Below, one piece after another: positions 18,914 to 29,800 of a DNA stretch of 64,000 nucleotides. Source of the stretch: Postechiella marina (lineage in GTDB: Bacteria; Bacteroidota; Bacteroidia; Flavobacteriales; Flavobacteriaceae); NCBI RefSeq assembly GCF_039538365.1, contig NZ_BAABCA010000001.1:1-64000 (forward strand). Direction: 5' to 3'. The position numbers were made by a program, and so were the translations under genes. Every line of letters begins with the position of its first letter. Positions within the stretch are counted from its first letter, which is position 1. The notes below the pieces were generated by a model. That model was not told the origin of the DNA and did no database searches. It was given only the letters and a program-made list of their open reading frames with translations.

Positions 18914-21900
18914 TTATTTAGGCTTGTTTTTTTCTTCTTGATCTTCTTCTTTCGAAGATGATTCTTCATTGCGAATAAACTTACTTGGTATAACTCCAAA
19001 TTGCTTTTTAAAACATTTAGAAAAATATGATGCTGTGTTAAAACCTGTCATATACATAATTTCTTTAACAGATAAATCGCTGTTTTTTAATAGTTGTACA
19101 GCTCTCTTTAATCTAATGTTTCTTATAAATTCTCCAGAAGTTAATCCTGTTAATTCTTTTAGTTTAAGGTATAGGTTACTTCTACTTAAATTCATTTCTT
19201 TTACAAGAAACTCTACACTAAACTCTGTGTTCATCATATGTTTTTCAACGATTTCAATAGCTTTTTTCAAAAAGGTTTCGTCTACAGAGGTTACTGTAAT
19301 TTCTTTAGGCTGTAGTGTAATCTCTCTATTAAAACGTTTTCTTAGCTTATCTCTTTGCTTAACAATGTTATTAAGTTTAAGCTCTAAAACTTCCATGTTA
19401 AAAGGCTTTCTTATGTAAGCATCAGCTCCTGTTTTTAGACCTTCTATTTCCCATTCTTGAGATATTTTTGCTGTTAGCATTACTACAGGAATATGACTTG
19501 TTTCTTGCGCATTTTTAAGTTTGTCGCAAAATTCGATACCTCCCATTACAGGCATTAATACATCTGTTAATATAACATTAGGTAATATCTTTTTGGCAAG
19601 CTCAAAACCGCGTTCTCCGTTTTCGGCTTCATAAATATCATATAAATCTTCTAAACCATTTCTTATAATAAGTCTTATATCTGCACTATCATCTACAATA
19701 AGTAAAGCAGGTAATTTAGATCTTGTTTTAGAAATGTTTTTTTCTACAATTTCATCTATTAAACCAATAGCATGTGAGTCTTCGTTTAATTGATTTAAAT
19801 GAGCATATGTTTCGGTAGCATCTCTAAAGCCTATACCGTTAATGTTTTCGTAGGTTTCTTTATATCTAGGTATCCAAATAATAAAGTTAGACCCATCTGT
19901 AGCGTTACTTACAACGTCTATGCTTCCTTGGTGTAATTCTATTAACTTTTTTGCAAAAGATAAACCAATACCAGAGCCTTCGTATTTAGATTTTTTTGAG
20001 CCTTTTTCGCTATAAAAGCGTTCGAAAATAAGGTCTAATTTGTTTTTAGGTATACCTTTTCCCGTATCTTTTACTTGTATTATGGTATAATTTGCTTTAT
20101 CTATTTTAGTTTTAAAACCATCAGGGACTTCAAAATTTTGACCTCTAAAAATATTTAGGCTAATAGAACCTCCTTTTGGTGTAAATTTAAAAGCATTTGA
20201 GAGTAGGTTGTTAATCACTTTCTCTATGGCATCTGGGTCTATCCAAGTTGTAATAAGTTCTGCTTCAGATTTTATATTGAAGTTAATATTATTTTTGCTA
20301 CTTAAAAACTGAAATGGTTCTCCTATTTCTCGAATAAACTCAACAATATTAGTTTGGCTAACAGTTAGCTCCATTTTGCCTTTATCCATTTTTCTATAAT
20401 CTAAGAGTTGATTTACAAGTCTTAAAAGATAGTCTGTGTTTTTAAGCATGAGTTGATATTGTTCTTTTGCTTTTTCGGGCTTTACATTTGGTCCTTTTTT
20501 TAACAAGTATTCTATTGGGCCTTTTATAAGTGTTAGCGGAGTTCTAAATTCATGCGAAATATTAGTAAAAAACTCTAATTTAAGTTGTTGTATCTGTTCT
20601 TGTTGTCCCTTTTCTAATACATCCAATTCTAATTTGTGCTTTTTAGAAGAGCCTATTATTGTAAAACGTCTAAAAGCAAAAAGCCCCATAATAAAAAGCA
20701 TGATATATATTAGTATAGCTAAATTGGTTCTGTAAAAAGGAGGTGTTACATTAATTTGCAACTCTACTGGAGTTTCGTCCCAAATGCCATCATTGTTAGA
20801 TGCTTTAACTTTTAGGGTATATAAACCAGACTCTAAGTTTGTATATGTAGCAAAACGCATGTCTGCTTTTGTGTAAATCCAGTCTTTGTCAAAGCCTTCT
20901 AACTTGTATGCAAATTGGTTTTTGCTTGGCGCCGCATAATGTAAGCTAGCAAACTCAAAAGAGAAGCTGTTTTCTTTATATTTTAAATCTATTTTTTTAG
21001 TATTATTAATAGATTGTTTTAATATAACTCGGTTTCCTATTTCTTTACCAATGCCTACAGGTTTATTAAATATAGAAAAATTGGTTATTACAGTTTCTGG
21101 TAGGGTAGAATTGTCTTTAATTTTCTCAGGAAAAAACTTATTAAAACCATTTACACCACCAAAGAGCATTTCTCCATTTTTTCTCTTAAAAGCTGCAACT
21201 TCTCCAAATTCATGACTTTGTAAGCCATCATTTACATCGTAATTTTTAAAGGTTTTATCTTCTATATTAAATTTAGATAATCCTTTATTGGTTGATAGCC
21301 ATAAATTACCATGATTGTCTTCTAGTATAGATTTTACAACATTATTAGGTAACCCTTGTTTTTCTGAAAAAGAAATAAACTTAACTTTATTATCTTTTGT
21401 AGTAACTAGTTTGTTTAGTCCTCCACCAAAGGTACCTAGCCAGATATCGCCACTTTTACTTTGGAAAACGGTTAAAATATAATCATAGCTTAAGCTAAAC
21501 GCATCATCAGGATTATTTTTATAAACAATAAACTGTGGGTTTTTTTTATTTATTTCATCTTTTGGTAATTTGCTAAGACCTTTGGCTGTAGCAAACCATA
21601 TATTACCTTGCTCATCTTCAATAATGTCTCTAATAATATCGTTGGAGATACTATTTTTTTGATGAATGTTATAAAAAAGGTTGTCTTTTTTATACTCTCC
21701 AGGCACATCTGTCGCTAACCATCTGTGAACACCAGAATTATAGGTTCCTATCCAAATATTTTTTGAAGAATCTGTTAAAACAGAAAAAACGCTAGAGCTT
21801 ATGTTAGATAATTGCTTAACATCTTTGTTTGTAAATTCTTTTTTAGGGTCGGTAATATCCAATTCAAATAAGCCTATAGACCCTTGGGAACCTATAAGCA

Positions 21901-23164
21901 ACTTTTTTTTGCCTGCAATAGTTATTTCGCTTAAGTCGAATGCAAATTGAGAAGACCCTATACTAGTAAAGTGGTTTTCGTTTTCTCCATACCTTTGCAT
22001 GTTTAAACCATTACCTTCAGTACCAATCCATAAGGTTTTATTACTGTCTTCAAAAATGGTTCGAATATTATTACCTGTTAAACTATTGGGAGCTCCTGTT
22101 TTTTGAATAAGCTTAAACTGTTTAATTTCGGGGTTAAACTTATTAACGCCTCCGCCATCTACACCAACCCAAACAATACCACTACGGTCTTGGTATAAGG
22201 ATGAAACTAAGTTATTACTTAAACTTGTTGCAGGGTTGTTAGGGTTGTATCTAAAATTGTTAATTAAAACAGGAGGATCTTTTCTTTTTCCTGTTTTATA
22301 ATAGAGAAGTCCATCTGTTTTTGCTCCCCATATGTAGTTGTTATCTGTTATTATTTTCTTGAAAAAACCACCAGAAAGCCATCTTACTCTTTGTGCAATA
22401 CCATAAGGATAATAAGAATATAACCCACCTCCAGAACCAATTATAAGTCGGTTTAAATTATCTTCGGCTAAGCTTCTTACGGGCATGTTTGGTAAGCCAA
22501 TTAAATGGTTTACTAGTTTAAAAAAGTCTTCTCCTTTTTGGTTTTTTGTTAATTTAAAAAGCCCTTGGTTACCACCAGCCCAAATTTGATTATTACTATC
22601 TTCGAAAATGCAATAGTAGTTTGTCGATTCTTTGCTTAAATAATTTGGTATTTTTATTTCTAAATGTTTAAACGTTACAGAGTCTAAAGGTTTTGTGGTG
22701 TCTATAACATCTATGCCTTGATTGGTACCAATCCATAATCTGTTTTTAGAATCTTTAAAAATGCTAGAAACATGATCGCTAGCCAAACTACTAGAATCTT
22801 CTTTGTTGTGTTTAAATCTTGTGAAATTTTCGGTGCTACTGTGGTAGTAATTAAGACCTTGCCCAGTTGTTGCTACCCAAAAATCGCCACCTTTATTAGG
22901 AGCAATATCCCAAACTAAAATACTAGATATGCTTTTAGGGTTATTGGGTTCTGGCTTAAAAACCGTGAATTTATACCCATCGTATCTATTTAATCCATCA
23001 TGAGTTCCAAACCACATATAGCCCAATTCGTCTTGGTATATAGTGTTTACATCATTTTGAGATAAACCGTTTTCTGTCGATAAATGTTCGAAACCTACAG
23101 CATTTTGGCTATGGCTGTTAAAAACACAAATGAGAAAAAAAACAAATAGTTTTACTTTTAGCAT
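18914..23164 (-). CDS. Hybrid two-component system sensor/regulator HTCS1
   Basis: This one-protein two-component system should sense a glycan breakdown product in the periplasm and activate PUL genes. Domains in 1416 residues: signal peptide (NSHSQ); two seven-bladed sensor propellers made of Reg_prop repeats (GLSQNDVNTIYQDELGYMWF, then many IWIGT/GLNKL units) to about 690; a Y_Y_Y domain; a membrane helix near 810; a HisKA domain with phosphoacceptor His871 in SHEFRTPLT; a HATPase domain (NNLLSNAFKFTP, DTGKGIP, GSGIGLSF); a receiver domain with Asp1201 in LTDVLMPVMGG; and an AraC-type helix-turn-helix at the C-terminus (about 1300-1400). All key catalytic residues are present. It lies between its presumed target operon and a GH2 gene. 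Confidence 0.95.
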   Translation of the reverse strand: MLKVKLFVFFLICVFNSHSQNAVGFEHLSTENGLSQNDVNTIYQDELGYMWFGTHDGLNRYDGYKFTVFKPEPNNPKSISSILVWDIAPNKGGDFWVATTGQGLNYYHSSTENFTRFKHNKEDSSSLASDHVSSIFKDSKNRLWIGTNQGIDVIDTTKPLDSVTFKHLEIKIPNYLSKESTNYYCIFEDSNNQIWAGGNQGLFKLTKNQKGEDFFKLVNHLIGLPNMPVRSLAEDNLNRLIIGSGGGLYSYYPYGIAQRVRWLSGGFFKKIITDNNYIWGAKTDGLLYYKTGKRKDPPVLINNFRYNPNNPATSLSNNLVSSLYQDRSGIVWVGVDGGGVNKFNPEIKQFKLIQKTGAPNSLTGNNIRTIFEDSNKTLWIGTEGNGLNMQRYGENENHFTSIGSSQFAFDLSEITIAGKKKLLIGSQGSIGLFELDITDPKKEFTNKDVKQLSNISSSVFSVLTDSSKNIWIGTYNSGVHRWLATDVPGEYKKDNLFYNIHQKNSISNDIIRDIIEDEQGNIWFATAKGLSKLPKDEINKKNPQFIVYKNNPDDAFSLSYDYILTVFQSKSGDIWLGTFGGGLNKLVTTKDNKVKFISFSEKQGLPNNVVKSILEDNHGNLWLSTNKGLSKFNIEDKTFKNYDVNDGLQSHEFGEVAAFKRKNGEMLFGGVNGFNKFFPEKIKDNSTLPETVITNFSIFNKPVGIGKEIGNRVILKQSINNTKKIDLKYKENSFSFEFASLHYAAPSKNQFAYKLEGFDKDWIYTKADMRFATYTNLESGLYTLKVKASNNDGIWDETPVELQINVTPPFYRTNLAILIYIMLFIMGLFAFRRFTIIGSSKKHKLELDVLEKGQQEQIQQLKLEFFTNISHEFRTPLTLIKGPIEYLLKKGPNVKPEKAKEQYQLMLKNTDYLLRLVNQLLDYRKMDKGKMELTVSQTNIVEFIREIGEPFQFLSSKNNINFNIKSEAELITTWIDPDAIEKVINNLLSNAFKFTPKGGSISLNIFRGQNFEVPDGFKTKIDKANYTIIQVKDTGKGIPKNKLDLIFERFYSEKGSKKSKYEGSGIGLSFAKKLIELHQGSIDVVSNATDGSNFIIWIPRYKETYENINGIGFRDATETYAHLNQLNEDSHAIGLIDEIVEKNISKTRSKLPALLIVDDSADIRLIIRNGLEDLYDIYEAENGERGFELAKKILPNVILTDVLMPVMGGIEFCDKLKNAQETSHIPVVMLTAKISQEWEIEGLKTGADAYIRKPFNMEVLELKLNNIVKQRDKLRKRFNREITLQPKEITVTSVDETFLKKAIEIVEKHMMNTEFSVEFLVKEMNLSRSNLYLKLKELTGLTSGEFIRNIRLKRAVQLLKNSDLSVKEIMYMTGFNTASYFSKCFKKQFGVIPSKFIRNEESSSKEEDQEEKNKPK

Positions 23165-23180
23165 AAAACGAAAAAATTAT

Positions 23181-23227
23181 TTAAAGGCGTGTATTATTAT
23201 AACAAATATAATAATACACGCCTTTAA
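23181..23227 (-). terminator. Hairpin between the GH2 and HTCS1 genes
   Basis: A perfect 20-bp inverted repeat (arms 23181-23200 and 23208-23227) has core AAAGGCGTGTATTATTAT and a 7-base loop. It lies 43 bases past the GH2 stop codon and 16 bases before the HTCS1 start. It probably ends the GH2 transcript, although a T run is not prominent. Confidence 0.65.
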
Positions 23228-23269
23228 ATTATAATGATTAGTAAAATATAAAAAAAACTCTAAATTTTG

Positions 23270-26200
23270 TTAAAATTTAACCTCACTAGGGGTAATTTTA
23301 GCGTTTAGAGGTAAGATATAAAAAGTATATTTAAAATCTCCAGGTTTAACTAAATACTTGTTTAGTGGCTCTGCTCTAAAAGACCATGTGTTATCTCCTC
23401 CAACACCCATTTGTATTAAGTCTATGTTTACTGTTAACGTATTTCTTTTATTAAGTTCGTAGGTGTGTCTAGCTTCGTTTAAGTTATTTAAAGCATAAGG
23501 AGAAATACTAAAATTAAGAGGCTGTTCTCCTTTAATTAATACACCTTTGCCCGACGTATTTTTTAAACTAAACCATCTTGTTTCCATGTGGTTTCCAAAT
23601 TCTTGAGGCACAATGTATTCGTAATTCATGGTATTAGCATCACCAGAATAAATACCTATTTTAGCGCCTGTGCTTCTGTCTGAATAATTTGCTTGAGGAC
23701 CTTTTCCAAAATATTCTACATTATAAAATTGGTTATCAATATCGAAAGACATACCTATTTTAGGGATATTTGGTGCGTCTTTGTTTATAGAGGCTTTATA
23801 GTCTACCTTTAATTGTCCATTACCTAAAATAGTATAAGTTAAGGTAATGTTGGTTTTAGGTGTATTAATACTTCCTTTAACTATAATTTGTTTTTTACTA
23901 GGTTCTAAATCTTTAATTGATACACTAGATGTTTTAAAGTTTTTTGAAGCATCCAACCAAGCTCTTTCATTTTCTTGTTTTTTAGACTTTCTATAAGCCA
24001 AATCAGCTTCGGTTTCTGCTCTCCAAAAGTTAAGAGTAAGTGGAGATTTAATTAAATTAATACCTTTAGATTCAAAATTTGTTATAACTCCCTTTGTTTT
24101 ATCTACTTTAATAGAAAACAACTTATTTTTTGCTATAATGTAGTTAGAATTTTCAGTTATTTCAATTTCAGAAGTTTTTATAGATTTTGTTTTTAAACTA
24201 GGCGTTTTATAAGGCAGTTTAAATTGCTCTTCAAAAACAACATAACCTTTGTTTGCCCAAGGTGTATTGTTTTTTAATTTACCTTGAATTGTAATAAGAT
24301 ATTCGCTGTTTGCCTTTAATTTGGGTTTTTTAATGTCTATTTTAATTTTTTCCTTTTGATAAGGATTCGTATTTAAACTAACTATATCTCCTGTTTGAAT
24401 AATTTTTCCATTTTCTGATATATACCAAGTCAAATTATATTTTGATAAATTTGAAGCATGATGTCTGTTTAATATTTCAAATTCACCATTAAGCGAATTA
24501 ATTTCTGTAATAACAGCAGGCTGATTTACTTTTTTACATTCGTAAATTTCTGGTTTAGGAGTTCTATTTGCAGCAATAATACCATTTAAGCAAAAGCTAT
24601 TATCGTTAGGCTTATCTCCAAAATCGCCACCATAGGCTAGGTATTCTTCTCCATCTTTTGTTTTAGTAAGTAAACCTTGATCTATCCAATCCCAAATATA
24701 ACCTCCAAGTGCTCTATCGTTTTTGTAAATAACATCCCAATAAGCTTTCATGTTACCTAGGGCATTTCCCATAGAGTGTGCATATTCGCACATAAGTACA
24801 GGTCTAGTGTCAAAGCTGGTTATGTCTATTAGGTTTTGTAATTCTTTAGCCTGCGGATACATTCTACTAATCATATCTACATATTTCTTATCAGAAGGAT
24901 TTGCGCCTCCAGGCGAAAAATAATTTTTCTTATAGTCTTTATGAGTAGGCTGACCTTGAGCGCCTTCGTAATGAATATAGCGTGTAGGGTCAAAATCTTT
25001 TATCCACCCAGCCATGGCTGCGTGATTTGGGCCTGTTCCAGACTCGTTACCTAAAGACCAAAATACAATGCTTGGGTGGTTTTTATCGCGTTCTACCATT
25101 CTAATAGCACGTTCTAAATAAGCGCTTCCCCATTCTGGTACATTGGATAATTGACCGCGAGTGCCATGCGATTCTAAATTAGCTTCATCCATAACGTAAA
25201 TTCCGTATTGGTCACATAAATCATAAAAGTACGGGTCGTTAGGGTAGTGCGATGTTCTTACCGCGTTAAAGTTAAACTGTTTTATTAGCTTAACATCTGC
25301 TTCTAAATCTTCTCTAGATAAGGCTTTGCCTTTTTTCATATCATGATCGTGTCTATTAACTCCAATCATTTTTACAGGATTTCCGTTTACTAAAAAGCGT
25401 CCACGATCGTCTATTTTTAGCTCTCTAAAACCAACTTTGGTTGTTATATGCTCAATTATATTGCCTTTATTGTCTTTTAAAGAAAATAATAAGGTATAAA
25501 GGTTAGGAGAATCTGCAGACCACTTTTTAGGTGCCTTAACTTCGGTTTCTATCATTGCAAAAGCAACATTATCACGTTGCGGATAGTTTTCGCCAAAAAA
25601 TGTTTTTAATTTCATGGTTTTTGGCTCTCCAACTGTATTATTGTTTTCGTTTAGTAATTTGGTGGTTAGCGTCCAATCATCATAATTGGTTTTTAAAGGG
25701 TTGGTGCCAAAATAACCAACTTTTTTAATGTACTTGTCTTTTACATTGGCTATAAATTCTGGCCTTATTTGTAAAAGTGCGTTTTGGTAATTATCATCTA
25801 ATTCTGTTCTAATAGTAAAATCAGATAATCTTACTTTAGGTACAGCTTGCAAAAATACTTCGCGCTCTATACCGCTTAGTCTCCAATGGTCTTGTGCCTC
25901 TAGATAGCTGCCATCGGCCCATCTGTAAACTTTTACAGCTATTTTATTTTCTCCTTTTTTTATGTGTTTTGTTACGTCAAATTCAGAAGGTAAGCGTGTA
26001 TCTTCACTATAACCTACAAAATTACCATTTATCCAAACATAAAATGCAGAAGACACACCTCCAAAATGAAGTATAATATCTTTTTCGTTCCAAGATTCAT
26101 CAACAGTAAATGTTTTTATATATTGCCCAACAGGATTGTCGTTATGGTTTATTTTAGGGAAATCGCTAAAAAAAGGATAAGTGGAGTTAGTATAAATAGG

Positions 26201-26524
26201 AATACCGTAACCTTGCATTTCCCAGTTAGAAGGGACTTCTATTGTTTTCCAATTAGAAGCGTTAAATTCATTTTTATAAAAATCATTAATAGCATCATCT
26301 GGTTTAGGTACCCAATTAAATTTCCAATCTCCATTTAAAGATTTGTAAAATTTCGAAGCTTCTCTAATATTTTTAATAGCTAGTTCTTCGGTTTCAAAAC
26401 TGTAAAATGTAGCTTTTGCAGGTAATTTATTTATTTGATTCACTAAAGGGTTTTCCCAATCATTTTGTTGAGAGAAAGTAGAAAGTGAAATAAAAAGGAA
26501 AATTGAAAAAATACTTCTGGTCAT
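23270..26524 (-). CDS. GH2 beta-galactosidase, large LacZ type
   Basis: This 1084-residue exported glycosidase should hydrolyse terminal beta-galactosides. A type I signal peptide (LSTFSQ) predicts a periplasmic enzyme. The LacZ domain order is complete: sugar-binding jelly roll (about 50-220, IEVPSNWEMQGYGIPIYTN), immunoglobulin-like domain, TIM barrel with NGNPVKMIGVNRHDHD, acid/base Glu494 in WSLGNESG, nucleophile Glu580 in LMCEYAHSMGN, a second Ig-like domain and a C-terminal Bgal_small_N domain (about 790-1075, including EYFGKGPQANYSDR). The length matches LacZ-type enzymes, longer than the 821-residue second GH2 in this region. It is divergent from susC2, sharing a 301-base control region. 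Confidence 0.93.
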   Translation of the reverse strand: MTRSIFSIFLFISLSTFSQQNDWENPLVNQINKLPAKATFYSFETEELAIKNIREASKFYKSLNGDWKFNWVPKPDDAINDFYKNEFNASNWKTIEVPSNWEMQGYGIPIYTNSTYPFFSDFPKINHNDNPVGQYIKTFTVDESWNEKDIILHFGGVSSAFYVWINGNFVGYSEDTRLPSEFDVTKHIKKGENKIAVKVYRWADGSYLEAQDHWRLSGIEREVFLQAVPKVRLSDFTIRTELDDNYQNALLQIRPEFIANVKDKYIKKVGYFGTNPLKTNYDDWTLTTKLLNENNNTVGEPKTMKLKTFFGENYPQRDNVAFAMIETEVKAPKKWSADSPNLYTLLFSLKDNKGNIIEHITTKVGFRELKIDDRGRFLVNGNPVKMIGVNRHDHDMKKGKALSREDLEADVKLIKQFNFNAVRTSHYPNDPYFYDLCDQYGIYVMDEANLESHGTRGQLSNVPEWGSAYLERAIRMVERDKNHPSIVFWSLGNESGTGPNHAAMAGWIKDFDPTRYIHYEGAQGQPTHKDYKKNYFSPGGANPSDKKYVDMISRMYPQAKELQNLIDITSFDTRPVLMCEYAHSMGNALGNMKAYWDVIYKNDRALGGYIWDWIDQGLLTKTKDGEEYLAYGGDFGDKPNDNSFCLNGIIAANRTPKPEIYECKKVNQPAVITEINSLNGEFEILNRHHASNLSKYNLTWYISENGKIIQTGDIVSLNTNPYQKEKIKIDIKKPKLKANSEYLITIQGKLKNNTPWANKGYVVFEEQFKLPYKTPSLKTKSIKTSEIEITENSNYIIAKNKLFSIKVDKTKGVITNFESKGINLIKSPLTLNFWRAETEADLAYRKSKKQENERAWLDASKNFKTSSVSIKDLEPSKKQIIVKGSINTPKTNITLTYTILGNGQLKVDYKASINKDAPNIPKIGMSFDIDNQFYNVEYFGKGPQANYSDRSTGAKIGIYSGDANTMNYEYIVPQEFGNHMETRWFSLKNTSGKGVLIKGEQPLNFSISPYALNNLNEARHTYELNKRNTLTVNIDLIQMGVGGDNTWSFRAEPLNKYLVKPGDFKYTFYILPLNAKITPSEVKF

Positions 26525-26595
26525 TGTTTAATTATTTTGTTCAACAAAAATCGATTATTACACTTATAAAAAAAAGCATAGATGTTTTATTAAGT

Positions 26596-26625
26596 AGCAC
26601 TAATGTGTAATTACCATCGTAATTA
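26596..26625. promoter_or_regulatory. Candidate operator in the divergent GH2-susC2 control region
   Basis: The 301 bases between the divergent GH2 and susC2 genes contain the perfect palindrome TAATTAC-CATC-GTAATTA at 26608-26625. Overlapping it, 26596-26616 (AGCACTAATGT then ACCA after six bases) matches 15 of 21 positions of a block upstream of the second GH2 gene (34152-34172, opposite strand). Nearer susC2, ACATTTGTAACA at about 26791 resembles a Bacteroidota -7 box. Binding by one of the HTCS proteins is inferred. Confidence 0.4.
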
Positions 26626-26825
26626 AGAATAAAATATGATAACCATGTTAAATTATTAAAATCTTAAATTTTGGAAGTTTTTTTGTTAGCTCCTAATTTT
26701 TTTTGCTTAAAACCTTTAATAATAGCGCTATCGGCTCATATGGTTTTTGATATAGAACATTTGTTACCTCCTTTATTTTAGATTTATTTAACATTTGTAA
26801 CACTAACTATTAAATAATAAAGAAT

Positions 26826-29800
26826 ATGAAAATTAAATTTCTTGAAAAGTGGTTTTTCAAAAAGAAACAAATTAGGGCTACCATGATAGCTGTAATTTGT
26901 TTGTTTGGAATTAATACAATTCAAGCACAATCCATAACCGTAAGTGGTGTGGTTGACGGAGACGGACTACCTTTAGCAGGAGCAAGTGTTATTGTAAAAG
27001 GTACAGCAAGAGGAACAATTACCGATTTTGATGGTAATTATGTTATTAAGGCTAATGTTGGAGAAATACTTCAGTTCACCTATTTAGGTTACGAATCTGA
27101 TGAGGTTACCGTAGGAAATCAAAACGTAATTAATGTAACAATGAAAGAAGACCTTTCTACTTTAGAGGAGGTTGTAGTTGTTGGTTATGGTACTCAAAAG
27201 AAAAGAGAGGTTACTGGTGCTGTAGGGCAAGTAAAAGCAGAAGTTTTAGAAAAAACTACAACATCTGATATTGGTACTGCATTACAAGGGCAAATAGCGG
27301 GTGTAAATGTAACATCTAGTTCTGGTGCACCAGGTGAAGAGGCTAACATCTTAATTCGTGGATTTAGTTCTTTATTAGATGGTAATAATGGGCCTTTATA
27401 TGTAGTAGATGGTATTCCTTTTGATACCGATCCAGGGTTAAGTATTAGTGAAATCGAAACTATTGATGTTTTAAAAGATGCTGCATCTACAGCTATATAT
27501 GGTGTTCGTGGTGCTTCTGGTGTTATCCTTATTACAACTAAACAAGGTAAGGTTGGACAAATGAATATTCGTGTAAATTCTGAGTATGGTATACAAAATA
27601 TTACTTCTGATTTTGACGCTATGTCTAAAGAAGAGTATACCTATATTCACTTATTAAGAGGCGCTTTAAACTCTGATAAAATACAAGGTGGTGTTGATGG
27701 AGATATACACAGAAATTCAAGTTATTTTACTAACGATACAGATATAGGTAGTGTGCTTTTAAATGATAACGCACCAATTCAAAACCATTCTATAAATGTT
27801 TCTGGTGGTAAAGAAGGTTTAACTTATAACTTTAATGCTAACTATTTTGGGCAAGAGGGATCTTTTTACAATTCAGACTTTAAAAGGTTTAACATTCGTT
27901 CTAACGTTCAGTTTACAACAGGTAAATGGAAAGTTACAACAGGTTTAACCCTTAGAAGAGATTTAAAATTAGTTCCAGTAAATGGTATGATGAATAGAAT
28001 ATACCAATATAGAACGTTTCAACCAGCTATAGATTTAGACACAGATGCATTATCAAATATATCTGAAGTAAGTTTAGAAGATCCTACGCAAGATTGGCAA
28101 CTTAATGAGGCAAGGAGACTTGCTAATGCTGCAAGAACATTAAAAACAGACGATCAAAGAAATACAAATAGTCATACAGGTAATATTCAATTTGAATTTG
28201 ATGCCACAAAAAACTTAAAAATTACAGGTCGTTTTGGTGCAACATATTCAGATAGAAAAGATGTTAGAATTGTGCCTAGGTTCGATATTTATAATACCGA
28301 AGGCGAATTAATTTCTAACCCAGCTAACATAACATCTAATAGAACAACAGATATTACAACTTCTAAATTAACATCAGAGGTTTTTGCTACATACACCAAA
28401 TCGTTTGGAGACCATAACTTTACGCTTTTAGCAGGTGGGTCTTTCGAGAAATCTACAAACGAGCGTTACCTAGTAGAGGTTAGAAATAACCTAAACCCAG
28501 CAGTAACAGTATTAGATAATTATGAGTTAATTTGGGATGTTGAGTCTGGAGGACAAGATTACACAAGAACTTTACAAGGTGCTTATACTAGGCTGCAGTA
28601 TAACTACGACTCTAAATACTTACTTTCTGTAATTGTAAGACGCGACCGTTCTTCTCAATTTAGTAAAGGATTACAAGTAGGTTATTTCCCGTCTGTGTCT
28701 TTAGGGTGGAATATCTCTGACGAACCATTTTGGGAGCCTTTAAAAAAGACAGTTAACTCATTTAAAATGAGATTAAGTTCTGGGCAAAACGGAAATGATA
28801 GATTCCCTGCTTATAGTAACCAATCTGTAGTAGAGGTAGGTAGAGATTATATTTTTGGTAGTAATAATGCGTCTGGAGATATTAACAACCCAGATCCTGG
28901 AACAGTAGCTTTAGGTACAACGCAATTAGAGTATGCAAATTCTCTTTTAGGTTGGGAAACTAATGTAGAGCAGAATTTTGGTTTCGATATGGGTTTCTTT
29001 AAAAACAAACTTACTGTAACAACAGATGTTTATAAAAGTGAAAAACGCGATTTATTATACCAAGTTGTAAATCCACCGTCTACAGGGGTTTCTGGACAAT
29101 ATAGAAACACCATTTTTAATGTAGGTAATATGGAGAATACTGGTGTAGAGTACGGTGTTAAATACAGACATAAAGGTAAAAATGGATTTAACTGGAATAT
29201 TGCTGGAACCTATACATCAAATAACAACTTAGTAACTCAAACAAGTTTAAATAACCCTATTATTAGACTAGACAGAAGTTTTATTTCTGATGCTGGTACA
29301 GACGAGTTAGTAAGTGTTATTACAGAAGGTTACGAAGCAGCTGCATTTTTCTTGAGAGAAACTAATGGTGTTATAAAAACAGAAGAAGAATTAACTGCAT
29401 ATAAAGAAATAGACCCAAGTGCAAAAATGGGAGAACTTCGTTACATTGATCAATTAACTGTTGATACAGATGGTGATGGTATTGCAGATGCAGGCGATGG
29501 TACTATCGATGATAACGATAAAGTATACCAAGGAAGCGGATCTGCAGACTGGGAAGCTGGTTTAAATTTCTCAGCAAACTATAAAGGCTTCGATTTTAAC
29601 ATGCAATGGTATGGATCTTTTGGAGCAGAAGTAATGAATGGTAGTAAAGCTTACGCATACCAAGTTGGTACACATAGAGACTTGTTTTATTCTTGGACAG
29701 AGAACAATACAGGATCAGATATACCTTGGTATAATGGTAACAATACTAAATCTTACAGAGGTGCTTCAGATTATTTTCTTGAAGATGGTGATTTTATAAG

